A model generated the notes under the pieces. The model was not told the origin of the DNA, did not search any database, and saw only the letters and a list, made by a program, of their open reading frames with translations. This document shows, piece by piece, positions 47,123-61,991 of a DNA stretch of 64,000 nt. Position numbers and translations under genes: made by a program. Origin of the DNA: Fasciolopsis buskii (lineage: Eukaryota > Platyhelminthes > Trematoda > Plagiorchiida > Fasciolidae); assembly GCA_008360955.1 (NCBI GenBank), contig LUCM01000606.1, positions 27,974 through 91,973 of the forward strand. Reading direction: 5' to 3'. Every line of letters begins with the position of its first letter. Position 1 is the stretch's first letter.

Positions 47123-50100
47123 TGCACCTTTAGATGATACCGTTGTCTAGGACATTCTAGAGAAAGTTTTGCCGTTTCCAGAATATAAAGTTTTCTCACT
47201 ATTTAAACTTACGATGATAGGCCACGTGTACGGCATTTTATGTCGATGATTCCAAGGAGACCGAAAGGGAGGCTCCCTATGTTCGGGCCGCTGGCCTTAT
47301 AAATACGTCCACCGTGAACCAGGTGGAAATCCCTCATCAAGGTATGAAGTATTTGAATTGCCCCATGCGCTTTAGGTACCCTAATTACGAATGCCATGTG
47401 TTACTCTTTCTGCATCTCGTTAGGACAGCGAATTGCGTTGGCGGATTTTCATGGAAGATTTCACGCGGATTTCACATGGGTAGGGAAGGCCTCTACTTCA
47501 GTAATCAGCGTCTTCCTATTGCGGAGTAAGATGTCCACAGTTTGAGGAGTATTATTTTAAAATATGGCTCAGAGAGGGGATTATGCAAAATCACAGTTTC
47601 AACGGCAATTGAGTAGTTAGGATTTGTTATCATTTCACAAACGATACTAAATGCACTGTCTTGAGTAATTTGGATAAGGCTAGTAATCTGGTAAACTGTG
47701 GTCATTGTGAATTTGCTTGCGAGGGGTGCGTCATTAGATTCATGTTATCCTTTTTGCATTTTGGTGCAGATCTGTCCATCAAGTTCAGCGACATTTTGTT
47801 GGCAGATGCCATTCACCTGCTTAACCATGGTAGCCATACTTTGTTGCATGTAATGGTAGTCGATAACAGGTAAAGATCGGAGTATATTTCATGCGTTGCC
47901 ACTTGATGAAAGCATCGTGAGCTTCAATTTTGCTGTCAGCTCTTTTCAGGTCGTTTCCTAGTACGCGGTCTTGCAGGACTGCGATGGTAAACCATTGTCT
48001 GTTTCAACATAAGTCTTTTTTCCCATTTACCTTAGTACACACGTAGATTTGTCACTTCCATGTAATTTGAAGCATTAAATACAGGTGCAGTCGGATGCAC
48101 TCCAATAAGTAGTGAAAAAATCGCGCATCTTTCAATGGATGCTTAAAATTGTCTTTGCAAAAACTCGTGGGCAATTTAAAAGGTTCAAGACAACACTGCA
48201 TAATAGCAGCTCCAAAGCGGTTGACTACCCTAGGAAAACAAGGTTACTGTATAGGCATCACTGGTCTGGATACTGTATTAGGAATCATTTGCTTATTGAT
48301 AATCACACTGCGAATCGCACGGAGATTAGAATATACATTTTAAGGAGGGGAGGCCAAGCCGTTTCACGGCAAACGCGTTATTCAAAAAAGTTGTGAGAAG
48401 GCCAAAGTACCTCGCGGAAACCACTGATCAAAAATCGAGCAGGAAACAAATAATCCCTCCCGGTTTTCCTGTTGGATCACAGTCGTTGAAACCGCTGTTT
48501 TGCTAGTTGGCTCATTCTTTATCGGAGTGCTCTCTCAAGACATGTACATTCGAAGTGCCTGAGTTCGCTGAAGACCGTCCAAAACGTCTGAGAAATCTAA
48601 AGTAGATGGGTTCCAGTGACATGCAAACGCAAATGAACGTGTCATATGTGATTGCCCGTTTGTTTTGCAGTGTGTTTTGCCGTGCAAAATCATATATTTC
48701 CGATATTCATAAAGGAAAAGTTATCAGTTTATCTTGCGGGTATCGGTAGCTGGGAAATCCGGATGTCCCAAGAACCCAGTGTGTGTGTGCATCAACTTCA
48801 TCAGTCTTGCACGCACGTGGTGAACTAATCGCTTGTAGAAGTGATCGGATGGCCATCGCCGAGGACACAGCCAATGATACGGCGGCATCCTTAACAGTGC
48901 TTGGAGATGACTGTGGATTTTGGTCTCATCAACTTCGCCCACTTCCCCTTGCAATGGTTTTGCATCATCAAAGAAAGACTTCGACAAGTTTAAGGCGACG
49001 ATAAGTAGCCGTTGTCCAGCTGCCCTAACGTAACTTCAACTTGCGTGGCTGCTTCATGGGGATATATGAGCGCACCACAGTGCTAAGTGGCGCTTCAATT
49101 TCAGCTTATTCATGGCTTAACTTACTTAGCTGTAAATGGGTTACCAATACCGTGGTGCACGCAGCCAACGTCGCAGAAGTAAATGCATTCGTCGGGGACC
49201 ACGTTTGCAGTAGTGGGAGTGTTGTATTGCCGATTTTGTTTGATATATGCACACACTGAGGCACAAAACGTAAGCACCGGCGCCGCACGATAGCACGGAA
49301 GCACAGCCTGTGGTCTAGTAGGACACAAAGTCACACTAAGGATTGAAGACACAATAGTGCGAGCTCGTAATCGTACAAAGAGTCGAGCGGAACAGATGCT
49401 CCCTTGAATGAGCAGCCACATAGAACACAAAGTTGCGCTATCCCAGTCCGCTAGCGGAAGAGAGAGGACGACCAAGGAGCACTACCGCGCGTTTATTGGT
49501 GAGCCATCAATATAAGTCAAGACAGAATTCATGTGAGCTCTATGGTTTATATAGTTGTGTTGGGTGGCCTTCCTGGATACGTGAAACAGCTAACGCAGGG
49601 CGAGTTTTGACGAATCATTTTGCGGACATAAAAGTTTCAACCGCGCAACATTTAAAATAAATTCAGTTTCAAAATACTAAGAAAAGGGCAGGTTCTTTTG
49701 GAAAATTAATAAGGGAACTGAAATCTGCGGCACCAAAACCTTAGAGTGGTCACCGACTATAGCAGAGAGACGGAGCATTAGGAGGTTGGTTGAACTTGTC
49801 TCCATTACGTCCTTGTCCGCAGAGTTGCCTAGGTTATCTAAACTTAAGTATTTCGTTGCTCTTAGGGGGATCTTGACATAGAGGTTTCCGGTGATCCCTT
49901 ACACTGTGGAAGCATGCAAACATGACTTCTGGGGTCTACAGACTGCCGAAGACTGAGAGATGTAGTCGGTCGCCAATTAACTGCGACCTGTGCGGCGTAT
50001 AAAGCCATGACCAGCACATTGTGGCTTCGGGTGCCACGATGGAATAGGTGAGGTGGGACGTCTGTTAGCGTTGAATTCACTTCCACTGTGACAAACACAT

Positions 50101-50150
50101 GAACCAACGACTATACGTCTGCATCCCTTGACTGTCTGCCTAAGGTAAGT
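47123..50150. other. Unassigned sequence
   Basis: There are short frames on both strands. 49475-49122 (-, 117 codons) and 48987-48724 (-, 87 codons) are the longest and show no family signature. Repetitive origin is likely but unproven. Confidence 0.3.
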
Positions 50151-53100
50151 AACATCCATGAGTCATTGATTTAAATAAGGTGAACAAGGCATTTCGTCTA
50201 CATCTATCATTTCCATTTTAGTTGAACCGGAGCATCCCGAAGCCGCGTTGGACGAAATGGGAGGACCTTGATGCCCAAACGACCTCCGGGAATCCAAGGA
50301 ACAAAGACCCCTGGTGAGACGGGATTGATGTGAACGCAACCACGGCCCCTTTGGGGCAACCACTAGGTGATTAACATGACTGATTGCCAAGGTCGGTTAT
50401 TCCACTAACTGCTTTATTGCATGTTCCAAGTTGTTGGTACGTGAGTTTTTCTCAAGTTTGCAACAACGGTTGGTGTTTCGGTTCTTCCGGAGAAAGGATG
50501 GATCCCGTTTACCATTATTTCTTTCACATAGTCGGTCTTAGGCATGGAAGTGTGGACAATCTATGCCATACATACCTATTGCAGACAGATGCGGTTAGAA
50601 ATGTGCTGCAAATGGGTGCGTACATTTTCCCGTGTGCAAGTTAATACATTGCTTTGCCAATGCCAGAAGCTAACCCATGCATTCACGTATGCACAAACGT
50701 ATTTATTCCCACAGGTGCGATTATTTAACGTTTACGCATCCTAAAACCGGTAAACATTCCGCGTGCTTGCATACCTGCATATGCACACCTAAGGTTACAA
50801 ACTTGTTACCATATGCATCCGCATTGGTACACATAGTGGAGAAAATATTCTTCCACTGACCTGATGGGGTAGGTACATAAACATAAATAATAATGAAGCA
50901 AACGGAGGAAGAGAAAACCCAAAAGGCCATTTTACCATGGCAGCCATTACATTTCACGGTTTTTGCATGCCAAATCGACTTTTTATTTTCCTGAATAGGA
51001 TAACCTCCATATTTTCCACCTGACATTGCTAATTCATATGTATCGCTTTTCTAGGACTTTGCCAACTCGTCACCACTAGGCAATTAGCAGCGAACGTAGT
51101 CAGTTATCTCGCGACGGGCAGCTAAGTGCATAACTGGTTACCGCCGATGGACAACTGACATTCCGTTATTTGAATGCCCGCAAAACATGGTCGTTTCACG
51201 GGGGTGCAAAAGCCGTCAATATCCCATAGGTACAGTCCGATTGACCTTGACATTAGAAGACCCGCAATCACGGGCTCCGTTATGTCCGATTGAATACGTT
51301 TGGGTCGGCCGTAGGACACTTTTATTCTATCCGACTGTTATTAATTCCAAAGGTTGTCCCGTGTCTGACAATTGAAGGAGCATTTTTTCGGGTGATATCA
51401 TTGTGCATTATAGTTATGCCAACTGCATGCTTCCCGGCCAATCTCGAGAACTAGATAAATAATAAATCTATTATATACATACCTTCATTTTGTATTCCTT
51501 CATTGCAATTCGCTTTTTTCGGTGGTGTGCCACACTTGTTTACATTTTCAGGTAGGGATTCTGGCATTAGGCGTAGCCCATTCTCTGGGATAGCTGTGGT
51601 TGGCAAATTGCGAGTGCTACTAGACGTGAACTCCTTAAAAGCCTATTGTCTGCCGCCTCTTGCCCCTTAGACTGCTCTGTGCTATTTGCTCCAACGAAAA
51701 ATATGAGGGCAACGTTCCTCCCCACTCTCGAAACGTTAACGTTTGCACCGTATATCTCCCTAGTATCTTCTCAACACTCAGGTCGATGCCTGTTGGTTTT
51801 CTTGAATCCCACTTGTTCACTTATCAAGATTTTGCCTTAATAAGTCCCTCATCGCAAACACGTGAAAACATCACTGAACTACCGATAAAGTTCAATAAAA
51901 AGCCAGGCTCTTAGCCCGCCTTCCAAAAACATTCGACTGAATCCTCCTTCACCAATTCCCTTAAATGGTGCCCCAAAAACGTGCGAATCATCACTCTTTC
52001 GCAATAAGTCGCATTGCCTGTAGGTGCTGTTAGATTGTCCATCTAGATGCTTCTAAAGAAATCCCAACATCATTATTTCAGTTTCTTTCATTTTCTTCCA
52101 TTATAATCTGCCACTTGCCAAAATTTGCCTTCCTTCAAGCGATGCCTCCGTTATTTGTTACAAGTCCCCAGCTCCATTATGGCTTGTATATTGGTTTTTC
52201 TGTTTGGTGTGAAAGTTATACTTCGTAGTGATTTCTTTGCATCACTATGGCGCACATATTGTGTCCAAAGCGATAAAAACTGAAACAGCAGAATTAAATA
52301 ACGCTCAAATTTTGCTCGCAACTGAGGCTTTTGGCCACGTTATAAATTCATGTAATGGGACTACCCCCTCCATCCTAAATGCTTTTATGTTCGTAACTCC
52401 GGCATTTCCTCTGAAGGCTTCATAGCAGACGTCACTGCACAGCATGGTTATATTAGCCACACTTAGCCCAGCAGTGTCCCAGAAATAAACTCCTTTTATT
52501 GTCAGGATGAAATGCATTATGGGCGCCAAATTGAGGCACCACTCAAAAGAGCAAGGTAATCGTAATGGAAATAACCACGCACCCGGTCCATGTTAAGGTC
52601 TAGAAGTAATAAAACATTCAACGCTCAAAGATAACAACTGAAAGCAAACTGGGGAACCGAATAAAGTGCAAATGCAGGTTGCATCCGGGGGAATAACCCA
52701 AACTTTCCCACGCTACCTATAATCCGAACTCCGTAAGGTTCTGGCGGCTATCGAATCGGTTGCTAGGCATTCTCAAGTGCGGGATAAAGAAAAAGAAATA
52801 AACGTCTTAAATTTGTAAAAATGCAGTCGAACAACGAAAAACCAAATAAGAAAAAGGGGCTTTCATGAGGGCATACTGAAGTTAGAACTGCGCTGGCAGT
52901 GAAATGTGTGTTAGGAAGGCCAGAATTCCACCGTCAACTTGTAACGCCGTCATATTTGTTCACTCCAGTACTCTGAATCTAGTGGAATCATGTGGCAACT
53001 GAAACAGAAGAATTGTCGTAACACCAATTCAGAGTGGCACAACGTTTTCCGGCTATTTTGGAACTGAAGTTAGCATCGTCGCAGGTGGTCATGTCTTGGT

Positions 53101-56000
53101 TGATACGGTACTTCCCCTAGAGGACGATCAACTTATTAAGTGATCCACTGTTAACTCCATTGGCCCTAATCTATTAGTGCAAATTAGATAATTAAACGAG
53201 CCCACAGGCCAGGAGCATGGTTCTAGGGATTCACTGATTTAGCCCGAAGGCTGTGTCTGAAATGAACAAAAATCTGCGGAGCGCTTACGCAAAAACCGTT
53301 CAGGGCTAAAATCTTAGTAGAAAAGGATTGCTGACTACGCCGGGATAGAAAAGTTTATTGAAGCATCCTCTTTGCTTTCAAAAACTTCCGTCTCACGACT
53401 ATCCGCATGCAGCTCCTCTTGCTATAATAACTGTGCTGCTGTCTAAACGTCCGTCTTTGGATTATGGGCGCAAATAATTCCACAAAATCCTGTGATATTC
53501 ATATATAGTGAAGCGGCCATTTTGCCGTAAAAGACCCTTAGTACGAAGGCCGCAGAAATGTGGGGACGGTTTAAACATGTCAACGCAGGTGTTCAGCCCA
53601 TTATACACAAGGGATCACGGGCGTCGAAAAATGCTAAATAACTCTGGAAGCAACGTATGCCTACATTGGGAGTACAAGTTACCGTCATCGTCACTGAGAT
53701 TGCCCGACACAATGGCCCAAGGAGACACCGGAGGCACTATCGAACACTGAGTCCAATGTAAGTGGAGTGCTGTAAGGTTCAAAGGCCAGTCGCAAACGCA
53801 AAGGGCCGGCATCCAACTGGACATGTCGAAAGCTGCCCATGGAGCCTATTGTTGCCAAGGGTGGACTCTGCTTTTCCGTCACCGAAAGGACCTTGAGCGG
53901 GTTTTTAACAGTGGAAACCCAAATTTTGCAATTTATTTTTAATCTTAGAGGAGCCAAACTGTGCCCTTCGATCGGCTGTTGCCTTGGCAGATTAGCAGTG
54001 CGTAGGTCTATCCAAAAATCGTTTTCAAGAACTTAATTACTACGGTTTTGACTTCTGATTTCGGAACCCAGGTAGCTACTGGACGTTGAACGGGCTGATG
54101 AACTACAATGAAAAATCCTATGAAGCCTTTTAGCAACCAAGAGACACTATGAGATCCACATGGGCATGTGAAAACCAACCAGTTAAAACAATCGAGGGGT
54201 TAGTGCACGCCATTCATCTTTAACATTCTGATGATGAGAGCACGTATAAAATCATCGGAGAGTACATTTATCGCTAGTCGTTAGAATCAGGATTCCAGTA
54301 GTCAATTCTTATAAGAATCTGATGTTGAATTGCAAAATATCAAACGGCCAGTTTAAGATGAAGCAGCATCAGGATCAGCAGAAAACAAAAATAATAATAA
54401 TATGGCTAAATTTGTCAGATTTCTTCTGAGGTACAACTTAGAAAAACACCAAGTTCTGCAACTTCAACTGTGGTTTACAGATGAAGAGTTAGCACTGGGT
54501 TTGCATGAATTATGTGACATTTGGAGCCAGAAGTCAGATGTCTGATCGACTTTGCAGGCAGGAACAAATCAAAGATGCTCACCGCGGAGGGACTTTCAGC
54601 TGTAAGGCAATGGCAAACGTCGAGATAGGGCCAAAACCTAGGAAATTTACCAACTTTATGCAGTGGACATAACAATCAAGGTACTACAAAGAAAATCAAC
54701 GGGGAATATGGTCAACAGGAGGATAATTGTTTAAATCATGCGGTCGTCGAGAACGGCAAACAAGAGACTCATGCACGAAATCAGTTTTTGACCCAAATTA
54801 GTTTGGAAGCGAACGAGGATAAAATCAATGAAACTTTTACAGACCATTAAAAGGGTGAAATCTTATGGGACAGTACGCACCGATAGAGTATAAAGGTTAC
54901 GAGAGTGCGGATCTTGCTAACCTAACTGGGGTGCAATCACATCCTGGAGACTGAAGGAAACGTTTGCAAACTGCTTCTCTTGAGAAGAATCCCCTTAATA
55001 TACTCTTCGTAGGTGTCCAGTTTGCCGATATTTTTTCTGCAGAGGCTTACTTTACACGGGCTGAGGGTGGAGGATTTCGCGAGTTCTTGCGTTGATGAGA
55101 TTGATAGCCATGTTTTCTAGTCATTGGTAATGGTTCGTCAGGTCAGGGACATCTAAGAGAATCAGTAGTAAAGTTCCAGCAGCCCGTGCGGTGAACGGGC
55201 CGGTTATCTTGCACAAGACCCAGGTCCACATGGCGTCTACAGTGCAGCGTTTCAAAGGAATGTGAAGCAATGTTTGAGGGGCGGTCTGTTCTGAATGCCA
55301 GCTTGAATATGTCATGGTCACTGATATGAAACCTGAGGTAGAAACGAACCGCATCATGGCCAGGGCCATATTTCATCTTCTGAATGACTTGTTACGAAAC
55401 GAAGTGATTGTAAATGCCAGAGGTTCTTGTCTTGGTCCGGGAGAAGTTGAGCAGCAAGTAGCAGTGTGATTTGTCCAAAAATAGACTTTCAGTGTTCTGG
55501 GTAGCGTTTCAAAACCTCAAAGCAATACTTAGAATAATTCGATGCAAAACCCAAGAAGGAACAAGAATGCTCCACAAATTTTGCGGTATTACTCATGAGT
55601 CCAAAATTATGTGCACGGCAATCATACCTTCGAATGTGAGATTCAGTCACTATCCAGTCAAATGGTAGTCAAAAATGGGACGAAAATTTGCTTAAAACGA
55701 AAGCTGGATGAAAGAAAATAAATAAAACGTACTTTCCCCGTGGTTCGTGCAAATGCAAGAAAACCTGCGCGCTTGGTGAGGTCCAACAACACTTGCCTGA
55801 GTGTGGCAGCCAGAAATCGCTGTAAACGAACGGAACGTCCACAGTCTACCAACATGAGCGATAAGACGAAAGAGAACTGTAATAAAACAAACCGCCTTAA
55901 TTCAAGCGATCCATGACTGCATCCGATGTCCGTAAAATAATCTTGAATAAAGAACACGAGGACGAAGCAACGGAGGGTTAATACTTCAAGTCAAAAATAG
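50150..56000. other. Unassigned sequence
   Basis: No frame above about 100 codons and no recognisable domain, tRNA or repeat family was seen. It appears to be old, degenerate intergenic DNA. Confidence 0.3.
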
Positions 56001-59000
56001 AGAGTGACTAAAATCAGTGTTATTACCAGTAAGTTGGACAGGAATATTTGAGTACCAGGAGAGGAATGAAGAGACGAGGAGGAGGGAATTTTTAACCAAT
56101 CTAGCTGTTACAGTGGCACCACTTTTTTGCGGGGGTCCAGTGTTTCTTGTCAATCCTGTCTTTCACCGCGTCCGACACGACCCAAAAAACCGAATTAAAT
56201 TGCCCAAAGTTTTGTGGATGAATTGGCAGGTAATAAATAAGTCAGCAGCTCTGTTTCATGTCTATCCACGGAAGATCACACGACGATACTGACGGTAGTT
56301 AAAGGCGAAGGGTCTAAGGTGGTAAAATGTCCAGGGTCTGCCCGAAGACTGTGTGCTATTGGATGAAGTGGGGAAAGTGTCGATATGAAAGATGTTGTTA
56401 CTCAGCCCCTCAGTCGGCCTGTCTCAGGAATAGCGAAGTTAAGATACTTTGACCGCGCAAAATTTGGTGGCTGGTGCTGGGTTATTACTTGAAATCTTTG
56501 ACCGCCTAAGGATTGACGACTCTCATTGTCAGCTTGTCCAAAGGCAGGTCGGTAAAATAGGAGTGGGAGAAAATGCAGGCGAAGTCCGACTGCGCATGTT
56601 CCTGGTGATTCCTCAGCAGGTCGCACCAGCTAGGAGACCAAAGTACTTTAATGAATTTTAATCCATTGTCACCTTCACCACTCGAGCTGTAGAATCGACC
56701 TTACACTATGCCGGTAACTTTTTCACAGTTGCCTGATGGTCCAGCAAAGAATTCACCGTTTTTCTGTCCGTCATGCTTTTGCAAGTAACTGACCAGGTTC
56801 ATAGCTGCATTGGAATGTGCTGCTATTTCTGTTTCCAACTGCTTCCGCACACGCCCTATCGTGGGGATAGGAAGCCATAATGATATAAGTTAAAACAATG
56901 AAACTTCTTTGAAGGCAAACATACGGGGTGCGAAAAGCAAACAAATGTCGGCAGGTACAGAGCAGTTTCCTAAATAGAAAATATTTGCCCGTATACACCG
57001 GCTGGGGCTAAGTAACACAAAGAGTCAGAAAAAAACGCTTGTATGCAGGTGCTGAAGGAGGCCGGTATAAGGGAGCAGTAAATGGAAAGTGCTGAGCCTA
57101 GTGCAAACCGTAGTGAACCTAATAGTTCACCCATGTCTCAAGAACCTGCTTCTTGGCGACAATTTAGCTGGCGGTCACTAGTGAATGGGCCACATTCAAA
57201 CAAAAGGACTTTTATAATTGTCGACAGGGAGCAAGTTCCATCGTTCAGAACGTTTATTTGAAGAAAGTAGTTCCAAGATCCAGTTTCATCTCCAAAAAGC
57301 GGATATTCTATGGACGATGTCTTCAGCCAACTACTGTAGCCGGGTTAAGGCAGTTGAATGAAGAAGAAAACCAGACGACCGTCGACCTAGAGCGAGAACC
57401 GTGGGTTGGGCTCGATATGTTCTAAGCATAGAACTGCAAGTGACGAGGATTTTTCGGCTAACATTAGAGAAAGATTATAATAATTATTAACTGAAAAGTC
57501 TTTATAAGCGCTCTAGTTAGAAGCAGCCAGACTCCGACATGCAGACAAAAGTCACAAAACAATATTTCATGAGGCCGGAAGGTCTTTTAGGTGAAATCAG
57601 TGGGTCCTCTGGTCTGGGAACTAAACAGCCAAAAATATCAGACAAATTCAAGGCTACTTGAGTGGACAAATAAAACTGTCAAACTGAGAAGCAGGTCATG
57701 CATTTTCGAGGCAACAAGAGTGTCCGATAGTCTACAATTCCATCCACAAAAACATTAAACAACTGGCCGAGACATCCAAGATATTCTCAGCGTAGGGTGA
57801 AACAGTATCCGGTGGAAACCATAGACAGTTTTGTTGCTGTTAGCAAATAAGAGCTTGAAAAAGAAAAGGGAGAAATATAAGAAGGCCTTGAACACTACTT
57901 TTTAATTCATAGAAAGCTACGGCAGCCAGAAAATTTACGTTCGTCGATAGAAGACAACTGAAAGAGGTTTGACATGTAAGAATCAAACCGTGTGCACGGC
58001 AAACCTGCGCTCCAACGAAGGCAAAGTTAAGAGAGCGAATAAGCTAAGGCGAAACGGTTGAAGATCCTTTTCGTGTTAAAATGATGATAATCCGGTGGCT
58101 TTTGTCTGCAGCTTCAGTAGAAAATTGCGGTATTCACGTTTGCGAGAGGTGCAGAATGCCGGAAAGCCCCGTGTGCATAAGACTGCCGCTGATCAAATTG
58201 CCTGCTGTGAGCTATGTTAACAGCCTGGGCATAAATCTGGGTTTGATTGAAGAGGATGTTTTTTGTCATAAATTGGCTCCCTCTTGTGGTAGGGTTGTAA
58301 GAGGGGTCTTTCACCGCAGAAGAGGAAACCTGCTCTAAGGTAGTGCTTGAATGCCGCAAGCCAGAAGGTTGTCACTACTTTCCTACCAAGCCGTCGAGAC
58401 CCGTAAGCCAAGTGCGGCAGTTCCGTGATAGGGATTTACTTATGCTTGACAGGCAGGTTCTACAAGGACTAAATTCTGACCAGCGTCATAAGTAGAACTG
58501 GGTACCTTAGGATGGAAATCAAATTTCACGGTCGTCGAGACTAAAGAACTAAATGCTTCGTCAAATGCAGCAGCGAGTTCGGTATAAGCATTTGCGGCAC
58601 TCTGAAAGGTTAAGCATTGCTTTTGATTTTCATCGAACGAGAGAGTTTGGTTGTTTGTAGTATCTCAATGACATGCTTTCTGTCTCTTCAGTACCGCTGT
58701 CAAAAGCTCGGTTTAAATTCTGTGAGAATCCAGGGAGGTGCAAACCAATGGATGGACCAAAGGTTTCGAGTTAGGCTAGTAACCTTTGTTGCGATATCCA
58801 ACCCACGTGATTTTGACGATTGTGGCATGCACTTTTCCTTAAACTATTGAGCTAGAACCTTCCTCCAGTGAGAGCATGAAGTTACATTCGAGTTTGTATG
58901 CCAATTTAGGGGACCTCTTAACATAAAGCAATTGCCGCATTTGTTTGAGCGCAATATCTAGGTCACTTGGCACGAATTCTGCTCCTAAAAGGATTCGGCA

Positions 59001-60400
59001 TTTCGCTGAGAGACAGAGGGGCGGCAGACATCATCCTGCATTCACTCCCATGCATGTGTCCCATGGTTTGGCTGGACGCATCAGAGCGTCCAAGATGAAA
59101 CTTAAATCCCAAAGACGATTATTCCTGGTGGGCGATGTGCTGCAGTATGTCCAACAGCCAGTATAGTTAAAAAATTTACAAACTTTGGTTTGGTACTGTA
59201 TATGATTCCCACAGATGCTGAGAGCATCCAGACCCCCCAGTTTGACGCACCCGATGAGGAACTGTGCAGCTGAATTCGGGTATTCCGTCAAAGTTGGGCG
59301 AAGCGAGGGACCATCAAGGAAATTTCACGTCGGAAAACTTCATTCCCTCGGGGAACCTGGTAGTCGGATAGATAAATTTGATCTCTTTTGGAGGACATGG
59401 TTGGCCGTGGTTCCATTACGATCATGGTGCTATAATTGGTAGATCAAGCAATTTCCCGGAGTGCACCGAACTTATTCACCGCTGGGAAAGCATCTCAACA
59501 CTGGAAGGGGAATCTGTAGGTTGTGCCACTTCGTGGTAGACCTGTTTCGGAAGTCGAAATCTGCTTTGATGGTGAAGTTGCGTCCAGAGACAGGAGTAAG
59601 GTTTGGGGAAGGCCATGAAAGGTGACGGATAAGCTGGAAGCAGGTGGACTAAGGCAGAAGCCAGTGTACCCCACAGTGATGAATCCGCAAGATTGAGGTT
59701 AGAGGTTGTTGTGCGGCTGAAGAGGTTTTAACTTTCGTGTTTATATACTGTAGGCCGGTCCTAAGTGCTGGCGGTGCACGAGCCATGGAAGAGTAGTGAA
59801 GGTAATATGAGGTGGAACTGATTGAACTGGTGACTGCACGTTGCTGCCTTTGACATAAAGTTACCAGCTCTGGAAATGCGTTCAATGCAGATGGAGGTCT
59901 GCGGAGCAAAATTCGTATGTCGTTGATCACGCGGTGAGTCTCAGTTTGTGTCGGTCAAATGCACGCGATTCACAAGGATTTTGAATCGCGGTCATCAGAA
60001 AAAGAATTAATTTTGACCTGACTATTGCTGGAGGCACGCCACGATCATAACGGTGCTATGGAAAGGGCACTGCAAAACCAGAAATGGCCACCAGTTTGCG
60101 ACTGGTTTTGAAATACGGCTCGACGCGTGCAACAAGAGAGAAAGAGGCAGGTGGTTGCAACTATGGGTGGGCCATGTCTCGGGAAATCGGTCGCCGTTTT
60201 GTCTAGAGCATCGATAACTATATCAAAGCTGGCTTCTGGATCAAAATTAGCTAGCGAAATGAGAGAACCAAAAGAATTTTTGATCGTTTAAAAGGTATCT
60301 TATACCTTTGAAAATGACCAGAAGCTTTTTTGGGCGCCATTAGGTTACTTTGTGAAGGATTTCACATGGTGAAGGCCCTGTATTTTGAAATAAATGTTGT
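56000..60400. other. Unassigned sequence
   Basis: No recognisable gene or transposon. Frames at 58081-58338 (+), 59031-59291 (-) and 59649-59930 (-) carry no identifiable motif. Confidence 0.3.
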
Positions 60401-61950
60401 GGTTATGCGTCTCCTTAAAAGAAAAGCAGCCCGCAGATGCTGAAACTCACTAATTTCTTCCACGTTTTCCTCCAGAAAAGATCCACCTTCTTGTTTGAAC
60501 GCATGATCGAACTGTCCCACAAAAACTTTAGCAACCTAGTTTCATCTCAGGTGACAAAAATAACACGCACTGACACTGAAAAAACCGCCGAAGGCCAGCT
60601 GTATGGTCCACTTCGTATTAACCGTAAGCCGAAGTGTTGTGGCCACAGGACTTTCTACTGGGACCAACGACAATCCAACTTTGTGCTCGGGTCGGCTGCA
60701 CCATCCGACGTTGTTCCGACCGGTGAGGGGTCTTTTGGCGCCAGGCCATCAACTGATCAGGTTTGCAGGGTTTTGTGGGGACCACCTTAGTAACCTGCAG
60801 GAACACATGGTTATGGAAAAGATGAGAGCCTGGAAAAGCGCCAGCAAAGGAAAACAAATGAAAGATTTTATTAAATTTTTTGATGAGGATTTGAGATGTT
60901 TCAGCCGTGATGAGCAGCCCAAAACTGATATCCCATTTGAACACTAAAACTTGCAATCAATCTCCATAAAGATACCTCTTGGAGTCAAGGTGACGCCAGT
61001 GCTCGGCCGTCAAAGGACGACGGGACAGGTTCACGCAACTGGGTCTTTATAAATTCACTGAATTCCGGCTTCCCTTTATTGGGTTTCGGTGCGATTTGGA
61101 AACTATGGTACGAAGTAGAATACCTTGATTTCGGGTGCAGTTTATTCTGGTTATGCCAATTTTATAGGTTGAGCAGAGGCTTTGGTATACGGACGCCATG
61201 AAAAGTATCAGTCTCCCCATTAGATAAAAAGTTTGTTGAAAACCTAGTGTTTAAGAGTGAATGGCTCGCGGCCTCGAACTATAAGGTTACTTTTCTTCGG
61301 AAATTTGGAAGTGTAGAGTTTCCTGCATTTTTGTTGTCATCAGATAACTCAAGCAGTGATTGTTTGCCCTATTCACCCCCAACTCCTTTCCCATTTCCTT
61401 TTCGATTACATGTTTCGTTTACCAAAAAGATTTTGGCCCCAGTGATATTTGGCCATTGTTAATCATTGATGGGAAGGACATCAACGTACTTTATTCTTCC
61501 AGAATTACATGTTGGCAACTGCAACCTCTGCCATCCAAATTTCCATAAGGATCCAAATGGGTTACCACTGTTCACTGCGTTTTGGAACTTGACTTTCAGT
61601 CTTTATCTGATTCTTGAACACTCCAAATTAACTCACAAGTGCTTTATGCAATTTTTTGATGTACCTGATTTCATCAATTTAACCAGGGCAAACATCTGTC
61701 TGAACCAAACCCCCAATGACTGGCTAAACTTCCAGCATCACATTTGTTACGCAACCTATGTCTACGAGGTCGAAGATCAGCTTCTTTTCATTCACCCGTG
61801 AGTCTAAGTCTATAAATCTGTCAACTAAAATCGTATTTTGCTCTTTTTCTTCCCCACAGTTAGAACGGTGGCTGTGGAAATCTTCGTCGCAATCTTCCAC
61901 GTTGTACTCTCTAAAAGATAATAGGACAACCAGCCACGCCGAGTAAACTG
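60400..61950 (+). other. Region of overlapping unrecognised open frames
   Basis: Frames of 111-117 codons at 60437-60790, 60603-60947 and 61466-61801 overlap in different phases. The last ends next to a GTGAGT that could act as a 5' splice site (near 61800). I do not recognise the proteins. They may be exons of an unknown gene or LINE debris. Confidence 0.2.
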
Positions 61951-61955
61951 TTAAA

Positions 61956-61991
61956 CGTATATATATATTTATATTATATATATATATATAT
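61956..61991. repeat. TA-dinucleotide microsatellite
   Basis: Alternating TA with a TTATATT interruption in the middle. Simple-sequence repeat. Confidence 0.85.

Noticed and set aside
54400..54700. Both-strand open frames suggesting a gag-like or aspartic protease segment.
   Set aside because: No CCHC or DTG motif, and stops are frequent.
60437..61801. Chain of + strand frames as exons of a second host gene.
   Set aside because: No recognisable domain. The frames overlap in different phases and only one possible donor was noted. Left as unassigned.
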